Shown here in pieces: positions 1 to 4,978 of a stretch of DNA of 6,656 nucleotides. Numbering within the stretch: position 1 is the first letter of the stretch; every line of letters begins with the position of its first letter. Below the pieces are notes generated by a model. It made no database searches, was not told where the DNA came from, and saw only the letters and a program-made list of their open reading frames with translations. The stretch is from NCBI GenBank assembly GCA_003164075.1, contig PLRZ01000413.1, positions 1 to 6,656 of the forward strand, read 5' to 3'. Made by a program: the position numbers and the translations under genes. The DNA is from Bryobacterales bacterium (GTDB lineage: Bacteria; Acidobacteriota; Terriglobia; Bryobacterales; Bryobacteraceae).

Positions 1-4
1 GTTC

Positions 5-21
5 ATCCGTGTTTATCCGTG
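5..21. repeat. Short direct repeat, two copies of ATCCGTG
   Basis: ATCCGTG occurs at 5-11 and again at 15-21, giving a 10-base period (ATCCGTGTTTATCCGTGG). It is intergenic as far as can be seen. From memory, similar ATCCGTGTT(T/C)ATCCGTGG strings recur between genes in soil bacterial genomes, but this was not checked. Its function is unknown. Confidence 0.5.
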
Positions 22-90
22 GCCAATACTGTCTTTGCCCGGACTCGAAAAGCTCACTCTCATTCCACGACATCAGGGGTTCGGAGTCTC

Positions 91-158
91 GGTGGGGCAG
101 GCGGTGCTCGCCTGCCCTCCTTCAGCGCGGGCGGGCAGGCGGCACCGCCTGCCCCACC
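91..158. repeat. GC-rich double-hairpin (REP/BIME-like) element, copy 1
   Basis: Two arms of about 26 nt are inverted relative to each other. The left arm (91-117) starts GGTGGGGCAGGCGGTGC and the right arm (133-158) ends ACCGCCTGCCCCACC. They differ by one inserted base and are separated by 118-132. Each arm is also a hairpin by itself: GGCAGGCG 96-103 pairs with CGCCTGCC 109-116, and GGCAGGCG 134-141 pairs with CGCCTGCC 146-153. A second copy in the opposite orientation lies at 3474-3571. The form resembles REP/BIME elements or a small non-autonomous mobile element. No transposase is encoded nearby, so the class is inferred. Confidence 0.85.
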
Positions 159-166
159 TATATCCC

Positions 167-170
167 GAGG
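167..170 (+). promoter_or_regulatory. Ribosome binding site of the DUF58 gene
   Basis: GAGG lies seven bases before the ATG at 178. This supports 178 as the start, rather than the in-frame upstream codons that would run through the hairpin repeat. The last hairpin arm ends only eight bases upstream of it. Confidence 0.55.
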
Positions 171-177
171 CCCTGCC

Positions 178-1475
178 ATGATGGTCCCTTCCCAGCGACT
201 CCTGCTGCTGGCCGCCGTCGTGGCGCTGCCGCTGGCCACCGCCGCGGGCTTCGTCCCGGGGCTCGAAATTCCATGCATCGCGACGCTCGCTTTGTGGGCG
301 CTGGTCGTCGCGCTCGATGCCGTGCGCGGACGCGCCCGACTGGATGATCTTTCCGCCAGCGCCCCCGCGATGGTGCGGCTTACCAAAGACGTGCCCGCGC
401 ACCTGCCCATCACCATCGCCAGCCGCCTGAAAGAGCCGCTGCCCATTCGCCTGAGCGTCGCGACTCCGCCCGGCGTGCCGTCCGCCAAGTTCGTGGAAGA
501 GACCGTCGTGCCCGCCGGCGCGTCGCGCTTCGATTGGGCCTGCACCGGCGTCGCCCGCGGCGATCATCCCTGCGCACCCTGCACCTCGAAGCGCCCTCGC
601 CATTCGGCCTGTGGCTGGCGCGCTCGGAACGCGCTCTGGAGTGCGCCATCCGCGTCTACCCCAACCTGCGCGACCGCACCACCGCCGCGCTGTTTCATCG
701 AACCGCCGTGGTGGGCCTGCGCATGCGCCGCCAGGTGGGCAAGGGCCGCGAGTTCGACAACCTCCGCCAGTACATGCCCGGCGATGGGTTCGAAGATATC
801 GATTGGAAGGCTACCGCCCGCCGCCAGTTCCCCGTCGTCAAGCTGTACCGCGTGGAACATGCGCAGGAGGTTTACGCGGTGGTGGATTCGTCGCGCCTCT
901 CGGCCCGCCCGGAGATTCTCGAAAGCTTCGTCAACGCCGCGCTGCACCTGGCCCTGGTGGCCGAGACGCAGGCCGACCGCTTCGGCCTGGTCACCTTCAG
1001 CGACCGCACCCACAAGTTCGTCCGCGCGCGCAACGGCATGGACCATTTCCGCCTGTGCCGCGAGACCATCTACAACCTGCAGGCCAGCCGCGTGAGCCCC
1101 GACTTCCGCGATGTCTTCACCGCCTTGCAGGTCAACCTGCGCCGCCGCGCCCTGCTGGTCTTCTTCACCTCGCTCGACGATGCCCTGCTGGCCGAGACCT
1201 TCGAGCGCGAAGTCCCCATCCTGGCGCGCCGCCACGTGGTGCTGGTCAACACCCCGCAGCCGCCGGGGCTGAAGCCGCTCTTTACGGACGCCTCGTCGGC
1301 CGATCTCGATTCGCTATATGCCGGCCTCAGCGGACAGATGGTCGCCAATCGTTTGCGCCAGCTCGCCCTCACGCTCAGCAATTGCGGCGTGCGGCTCTCG
1401 GTGGTGGACCCGCTGCGCATCAAAACGCAGGTCACTTCGGAGTATCTTGAGGTGAAGCGGAGGCAGGTGCTGTGA
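178..1475 (+). CDS. DUF58 domain-containing protein, reading frame broken by a one-base frameshift
   Basis: This is a membrane-anchored DUF58 protein of the kind encoded with MoxR AAA+ ATPases; its molecular function is poorly defined. As read, the gene is split between two frames. The first frame begins at ATG 178, where GAGG is well spaced and a second ATG follows, and it encodes two N-terminal hydrophobic segments (about residues 5-25 and 33-50). The homologous reading then jumps to another frame near 568-572. Restoring one base in the CCC run at 568-570 gives RGDHPLRTLHLEAPSPFGLW and a 432-residue protein, a normal length for the family. After the joint come the DUF58 hallmarks, numbered in the repaired protein: GREFDNLRQYMPGD from about 190, IDWKATAR at 208-215, and a degenerate MIDAS-like DSS at 237-239 in a von Willebrand-like fold. 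Unrepaired, the first frame runs to a stop at 1093-1095 and yields about 305 residues with a meaningless tail. The stop of the second frame overlaps the SpoIIM start by 4 nt. The family call is firm; whether the gene is functional is open. Confidence 0.88.
562..572 (+). other. Frameshift site in the DUF58 gene
   Basis: Codons GAT CAT CCC (562-570) belong to the upstream frame, while CTG CGC ACC at 570-578 belongs to the downstream frame. One extra C in the CCC run would make GAT CAT CCC CTG CGC and join the two halves without loss. No slippery heptamer is seen, so programmed -1 shifting is unlikely. Confidence 0.8.
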
Positions 1476-2452
1476 TCGTCGATATTCCACGGTTTATGGC
1501 GGCCGAGCGCCCCTATTGGGACGAACTCGGGGCGCTTCTGGACCGCATGGACACAGAGCCCGAGCGCCGTCTCGCGCTGGCCGAAATTGCGCGTCTGCAT
1601 TATCTCTATGAACGCTGTTCGGCCGGCCTGGCGCGCCTGGACACCTTCTCTACCGACCCGGCTCTGCGCGGAGTGCTGGAGACATTGGTCTCGCGCGCGT
1701 ATAGCGAGATCCACGAAACGCGCGAGCCCCAAAAGATTCGCTGGAAGGCCCTGGCGCTGGGCTTTCCACGCGCCTTCCGGCGGCGCCTGGGAGCGTTTCA
1801 ACTTTCGCTGGGCATCACCCTGCTGGGCTGCGCCTTCGGCTGGTTCGCCATCCGCATGGATCCGCATTCCAAAGCCGTGCTGATGCCCTTCGAGCACCTG
1901 CTCCACTCGCCCGCCGAACGCGTCCATGAAGAAGAGAGCGTCAAGAGCGACCGTCTCAGCGGCGCCAAGGCCAGCTTCTCGGCCGAATTGATGACGCACA
2001 ACATTCAGGTCACCGTGGTCACGCTTGCCATGGGAATGACTTGGGGCGTCGGCACGCTGATTCTGCTCTTCTACAACGGCGTAATTCTAGGCGCGGTGGC
2101 GGCCGACTACATCGCCGCGGGGTTCGGCACGTTCCTCACCGGCTGGCTGCTGCCGCACGGTTCCATCGAGATTCCCGCGATTCTGCTCGGCGGACAGGGC
2201 GGTTTCATCCTGGCCGGCGCGCTCATCGGATGGGGCGGACGCACCTCGCGCTCCGACCGTCTGCGCGCCATAGCTCCCGACCTGTTCGCCATCGTCGCAG
2301 GCGCCGCCGTCATGCTGGTGTGGGCCGGCATGGTCGAGGCGTTCATCTCGCAATACCACAAGCCGGTAGTGCCCTACGGCCTCAAAATCGCCTTCGGCGC
2401 GTGCGAACTGGCGGCGCTCACCGCGTACCTGGGCTGGGCGGGCCGAGAATGA
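1472..2452 (+). CDS. SpoIIM/DUF95 family integral membrane protein
   Basis: This 326-residue membrane protein belongs to the stage II sporulation protein M (DUF95) superfamily. In non-sporulating bacteria such proteins are encoded with DUF58 and RDD proteins, and their function is unknown. The N-terminal third (about residues 1-105) is soluble, charged and helical. Hydrophobic segments follow at about 109-127, 178-205, 237-255, 270-290 and 300-322. Family signatures are FSAELMTHNIQV (H176, N177), a glycine-rich helix ending in YNGVILG, and LLPHGSIEIPAILLGGQGG with H229 and E233, then a late helix with VEAFIS. The start is GTG at 1472, whose GTGA overlaps the DUF58 stop. This implies translational coupling, so the upstream frameshift, if real, would probably lower its expression. 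It is not evidence of sporulation, because no other sporulation gene is visible. Confidence 0.9.
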   Translation: MIVDIPRFMAAERPYWDELGALLDRMDTEPERRLALAEIARLHYLYERCSAGLARLDTFSTDPALRGVLETLVSRAYSEIHETREPQKIRWKALALGFPRAFRRRLGAFQLSLGITLLGCAFGWFAIRMDPHSKAVLMPFEHLLHSPAERVHEEESVKSDRLSGAKASFSAELMTHNIQVTVVTLAMGMTWGVGTLILLFYNGVILGAVAADYIAAGFGTFLTGWLLPHGSIEIPAILLGGQGGFILAGALIGWGGRTSRSDRLRAIAPDLFAIVAGAAVMLVWAGMVEAFISQYHKPVVPYGLKIAFGACELAALTAYLGWAGRE

Positions 2453-3231
2453 AGCCGGCGCGCCCCTCCCGCTTGAGCATCGAGACGCCCGAGGGCGTGG
2501 TCTTTTCCTTCGAACTCGCCACGCCCGTCACGCGCGCTCTGGCCTGGGCGGTGGACGCCGCCGCCATCGCATTCGCCGGCATGCTCCTCGCGCAGGTGGG
2601 CAAGCTGGTGAGTAAGGTGAGTCCCGACGTGGCCGGCGCCATCTCGGTGGCCGGCTACTTTGCGATCTCGGTGGTCTATGCCATCGTGCTGGAGTGGCGC
2701 TGGCGTGGCCAGACTATCGGCAAGCGTCTCTTCGGACTGCGCGTCATCGACATGCATGGCTTGCGCCTGCAGCTTCCGCAAATCGCCATACGCAATCTGC
2801 TGCGCTTCGTGGACATGCTGCCATTCTTCTATCTGGTGGGCGGCCTGACCGCCGTTTTCAGCCGCAACTGTCAGCGCCTGGGGGACATGGCCGCGAATAC
2901 CATTGTGACGCGCGAGCGCAAGGCGGAGACGCCCGACCTGGAGCGGATTGCCCCCGCGAAGTACAATTCGCTGCTGGGCCAACCGCACCTGGCCGCCCGT
3001 TTGCGCAGCCTGGTGACGCCCGGAGTGGCCGCTCTGGCCGTCCGCGCGGTGACTTTGCGCGACGGTTACGACCCGCGGGCGCGCATCGCGCTGTTTCGCG
3101 AGCTGGCGGCGCATTTCCGCTCGCTGGTGGAGTTCCCCGAAGAGGCCGTGGAGAACCTCACCGACGAGCAGTACGTGCGCAGCGTGCTACGCGTGATTTA
3201 TGGCAGGGGCGACAGCGCCCACTCGCATTAA
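2449..3231 (+). CDS. RDD family membrane protein
   Basis: This 260-residue protein has an N-terminal RDD domain (about residues 20-155) and a soluble C-terminal extension. The name-giving residues fit R29 and D36 in TRALAWAVD and D146 in RLGDMAANTIV. Other hallmarks are GQTIGKRLFGLRV from residue 87 and IRNLLRFVD in the middle. Hydrophobic stretches are seen at about 30-45, 62-80 and 123-137. The extension (about 160-260) is rich in Arg, Leu and Glu, is predicted helical, and begins ERIAPAKYNSLLGQ, a kind of tail common in RDD proteins of such operons. The start is the ATG at 2449, whose ATGA overlaps the SpoIIM stop. Longer readings in the same frame would run back through SpoIIM and are rejected. 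RDD proteins have been linked to ion exchange in some bacteria, but nothing here identifies a substrate. The stop codon overlaps that of the convergent small gene. Confidence 0.92.
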   Translation: MKPARPSRLSIETPEGVVFSFELATPVTRALAWAVDAAAIAFAGMLLAQVGKLVSKVSPDVAGAISVAGYFAISVVYAIVLEWRWRGQTIGKRLFGLRVIDMHGLRLQLPQIAIRNLLRFVDMLPFFYLVGGLTAVFSRNCQRLGDMAANTIVTRERKAETPDLERIAPAKYNSLLGQPHLAARLRSLVTPGVAALAVRAVTLRDGYDPRARIALFRELAAHFRSLVEFPEEAVENLTDEQYVRSVLRVIYGRGDSAHSH

Positions 3232-3374
3232 GCGGTTCTGCCTCTAAAGAGGTGTATCACAAGAGCGATCACCGCGACGATCAACAGGATGTGAATCAGT
3301 CCCCCGGCGATGTGAAACGCGAAGAATCCCAACATCCACAGGATGAGCAGGACGACGAACAGAGCGAGAAGCAT
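3228..3374 (-). CDS. Small two-helix membrane protein, lmo0937/DUF5670 family
   Basis: This is a short gene of 48 codons on the minus strand. The product starts MLLALFVVLLILWMLGFFAF, continues HIAGGLIHILLIVAVIALVI and ends HLFRGRTA. That is two hydrophobic helices (about residues 2-20 and 26-42) joined by HIAGGLIH, with a basic C-terminus. Length, helix pattern and the loop motif match the lmo0937-family membrane proteins, whose function is unknown. AAGGAG (minus strand, 3381-3386) stands six bases before the ATG, an ideal ribosome binding site that argues strongly for a real gene. It is convergent with the RDD gene: its TAA is read from 3230-3228, while the RDD TAA is 3229-3231, both from one TTAA. 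It appears to be monocistronic. No promoter could be assigned with confidence. Confidence 0.87.
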   Translation of the reverse strand: MLLALFVVLLILWMLGFFAFHIAGGLIHILLIVAVIALVIHLFRGRTA

Positions 3375-3380
3375 CGAAAT

Positions 3381-3386
3381 CTCCTT
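3381..3386 (-). promoter_or_regulatory. Ribosome binding site of the small membrane protein gene
   Basis: AAGGAG on the minus strand lies six bases upstream of the ATG at 3374-3372. It is a near-perfect Shine-Dalgarno sequence and decides the start of the small gene. Confidence 0.8.
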
Positions 3387-3473
3387 AGTGCGATACGCCA
3401 CACCGTTCTTACCAGAGCACGCCTGACGCCAATGTCAGAACTCCCGATTTCGGGGAATCTGTGGGGAGCCCGA

Positions 3474-3571
3474 AGGTGGGGCAGGCGGTGCTCGCCTGCC
3501 GGTCGCCCGCGCTGAATCAGGCCTGCTGCCCAAACAGGATAGAGGGCAGGCGAGCACCGCCTGCCCCACCT
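3474..3571. repeat. GC-rich double-hairpin (REP/BIME-like) element, copy 2, inverted relative to copy 1
   Basis: The arms at 3474-3500 and 3545-3571 are perfect 27-nt inverted repeats beginning AGGTGGGGCAGGCGG and ending CCGCCTGCCCCACCT, separated by 44 nt. As in copy 1, each arm folds alone: GGCAGGCG 3480-3487 with CGCCTGCC 3493-3500, and GGCAGGCG 3545-3552 with CGCCTGCC 3558-3565. The central region contains CGCCCGCGCTGAA (3504-3516), the reverse complement of TTCAGCGCGGGCG at 121-133 in copy 1. The two copies therefore share a directional core and lie in opposite orientations. Copy 2 sits between the divergent small membrane protein and gntR genes. No T-run follows the hairpins, so an ordinary terminator role is not supported. 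Confidence 0.88.
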
Positions 3572-3631
3572 CGGCATCGGCGCTCAGCAGTGCAATAGTT
3601 GCATCATTGCCCGCATTTCCCCAAAAAACTC

Positions 3632-3659
3632 TTGACTTGTATTTGTTAACTAGTACACT
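3632..3659 (+). promoter_or_regulatory. Candidate sigma-70-type promoter of the gntR operon with overlapping dyad
   Basis: TTGACT (3632-3637) and TACACT (3654-3659) are separated by 16 bases in a markedly AT-rich patch that contrasts with the GC-rich surroundings. The expected transcription start is about 3665-3668, only a few bases from the ATG at 3670. The dyad TAGT-AC-ACTA (3651-3660) straddles the -10 hexamer, and GTTAAC (3645-3650) and ACTAGT (3649-3654) lie just upstream. A GntR-type autoregulator could bind here. The promoter is a good match by eye; the operator role is inference. Confidence 0.58.
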
Positions 3660-3669
3660 ATATTTCTAG

Positions 3670-4092
3670 ATGAGCACCAACCGATCCCCATCCCGAAAAG
3701 ATTTTGAGTTCCGGTTGGATCTCCGGAGCGGCGTACCGGTCTACCGGCAAATCATCGACCAGGTAATGGGCGGCATGGCGGCTGGAACTCTGGCCGGCGG
3801 CCATCAGCTTCCCACAGTGCGGCAGGTAGCGGTGGATCTTTCGATCAACCCCAATACGGTGGTGCGGGCCTACCGCGAGCTGGAAATTCGCGGCGTGCTG
3901 GAGACCCAGCAGGGCACCGGCACCTTCATCAGCCATCAGAAAGTGGAGCGCGACGACGTGGAACGCCGGCGGCAGATCGCCCAACTGGTGGGCGAGTTCG
4001 TGGCGCGCGCCGGCGCGGCGGGCTTCACTATCGGCGACCTGCTGGAAGAATTGCGCGAGCGGCAGAGCAGTACCGACAAAACGAGGAGATAA
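3670..4092 (+). CDS. GntR family transcriptional regulator, YtrA subfamily
   Basis: This is a 140-residue DNA-binding regulator. A winged helix-turn-helix occupies about residues 20-90: VPVYRQIIDQV, then LPTVRQVAVDLSINPNTVVR (residues 47-66, T49 in the recognition unit), AYRELEIRGVLE, and the wing GTGTFIS. Only about 50 helical residues follow. This short C-terminal part is typical of the YtrA subfamily and too small for the FadR or HutC effector domains. YtrA-type proteins usually repress their own operons, often ones encoding ABC transporters; here the next gene is a slipin instead. The ATG at 3670 is the first possible start, because TAG lies directly before it in frame. No Shine-Dalgarno precedes it and the likely promoter almost touches it, so leaderless translation is likely. 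The end of the gene contains the ribosome binding site of the slipin gene. The effector is unknown. Confidence 0.94.
   Translation: MSTNRSPSRKDFEFRLDLRSGVPVYRQIIDQVMGGMAAGTLAGGHQLPTVRQVAVDLSINPNTVVRAYRELEIRGVLETQQGTGTFISHQKVERDDVERRRQIAQLVGEFVARAGAAGFTIGDLLEELRERQSSTDKTRR
4083..4088 (+). promoter_or_regulatory. Ribosome binding site of the slipin gene
   Basis: GAGGAG lies eight bases before the ATG at 4097 and inside the last codons of the gntR gene. This supports tight coupling of regulator and slipin translation. Confidence 0.75.
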
Positions 4093-4096
4093 AACT

Positions 4097-4978
4097 ATGA
4101 GGCCGGATCAAATTGAGATGCGGTTGAGCAGTGTAGGGGTGTCGTTGTTGGTGATTTCGCTGGCCGTCGGCGGCAGCGTATGGGCCGTCACGGAAAGCCG
4201 GACGGCGCTGGCAATCGGAGCGCTGGTGGGGCTCTACTTCCTTTTCTCCATCCGCATCGCGGACCAATGGGAAAAGGTCGCGGTCCTGCGTTTCGGGCGC
4301 TTCACGGGGCTGCGCGGGCCCGGGCTATTTTACATGATCCCGATTGTCGACCGGTTGAGCCGCTATGTGGATCAGCGCGTGCGCGTGGCCAATGTATCGG
4401 CCGAATCCACGTTGACGCGCGACACCGTGCCGGTGAACGTGGACGCCATCGTGTTCTGGCTGGTGTGGAACGCCGAAAAGTCGATTCTCGAAGTGCAGGA
4501 TTACACGCAGGCGATCACCCTCAGCGCGCAGACGGCGCTACGCGAATCGATCGGGCGGCATGAGCTGCACCAGATGGTGGCCGAGCGCGAAATGCTGGGC
4601 AGGGAACTGCAGCGCATTCTGGACGAAAAAACCACCCCCTGGGGCATCACCGTGCAATCCGTGGAAATTCGCGATGTGCAGATCCCGCAGGCGTTGCAGG
4701 ACGCCATGTCGCGCGAGGCGCAGGCGGAGCGCGAACGGCGCGCGCGCACCATTCTGGGGCTGGCGGAAACGGAGATCGCCGAGATGTTCGGCAAGGCGGC
4801 GCTGACCTACCAGAACAACCCGGTGGCGCTGCATCTGCGCGCCATGAACATGCTCTATGAGGCCATCAAGGAGAAAGGCGCGATGGTGATTGTGCCGTCC
4901 TCCGCGGTGGAGACTATGGGACTGGGCGGCTCGCTGGCCACGGCGGCGCTGGCCGGTGTGAAACCGGAAGCGGCATGA
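4097..4978 (+). CDS. Slipin family protein (stomatin-like, SPFH/band 7)
   Basis: This 293-residue membrane-anchored SPFH protein belongs to a family that forms oligomeric scaffolds in the membrane and is linked to membrane organisation and proteolysis control. Two hydrophobic segments at about residues 11-31 and 36-52 form the anchor. The band 7 domain spans about 57-225: WEKVAVLRFGRFTGLRGPGL leads into GPGLFYMIP (74-82), then RDTVPVNVDAIVFW, and the helical ALRESIGRHELHQM. A charged coiled-coil-prone helix follows (SREAQAERERRART, about 205-218), then the slipin-type tail with ALTYQNNPVALHLRAMNMLYE and a glycine-rich end. Bacterial slipins often pair with an NfeD-type protein, and none is seen here. 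The start is firm: a good ribosome binding site precedes it and only four bases separate it from the gntR stop. Its stop overlaps the next start by 4 nt (ATGA). It is presumably controlled by the GntR regulator. Confidence 0.94.
   Translation: MRPDQIEMRLSSVGVSLLVISLAVGGSVWAVTESRTALAIGALVGLYFLFSIRIADQWEKVAVLRFGRFTGLRGPGLFYMIPIVDRLSRYVDQRVRVANVSAESTLTRDTVPVNVDAIVFWLVWNAEKSILEVQDYTQAITLSAQTALRESIGRHELHQMVAEREMLGRELQRILDEKTTPWGITVQSVEIRDVQIPQALQDAMSREAQAERERRARTILGLAETEIAEMFGKAALTYQNNPVALHLRAMNMLYEAIKEKGAMVIVPSSAVETMGLGGSLATAALAGVKPEAA

Noticed and set aside
19..177. In-frame N-terminal extension of the DUF58 gene starting near position 19
   Set aside because: It runs through the hairpin repeat, has no ribosome binding site and gives low-complexity residues. 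ATG 178 with GAGG and a membrane anchor fits the family.
562..572. Programmed -1 ribosomal frameshifting in the DUF58 gene
   Set aside because: No slippery heptamer or obvious downstream pseudoknot is present; a one-base loss from CCC explains the break more simply.
564..1999. Long minus-strand open frames opposite DUF58 and SpoIIM
   Set aside because: They give Arg/Gly/Ala/His-rich products without recognisable domains and lie antisense to well-supported genes. They are shadows of high GC content.
1472..2452. SpoIIM homologue as a sign of an endospore former
   Set aside because: DUF95 proteins occur widely in non-sporulating bacteria beside DUF58 and RDD genes, and no other sporulation gene is present.
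3241..3252. CCTCT-AA-AGAGG as a terminator for the RDD operon
   Set aside because: The stem is only 4-5 bp with almost no loop and no T-run, and it lies inside the small gene.
3405..3454. Promoter or operator for the small membrane protein gene (CTGAC/GTCAG, CCCGA/TCGGG dyads, TTGGCG and TAAGAA on the minus strand)
   Set aside because: Spacing between the candidate promoter boxes is about 15 bases and matches are weak; the dyads are short and common in such DNA.
3296..3577. A 93-residue minus-strand frame across repeat copy 2
   Set aside because: It encodes translated repeat sequence and reads the small membrane protein gene in the wrong frame. The 48-codon frame has the ribosome binding site and family match.
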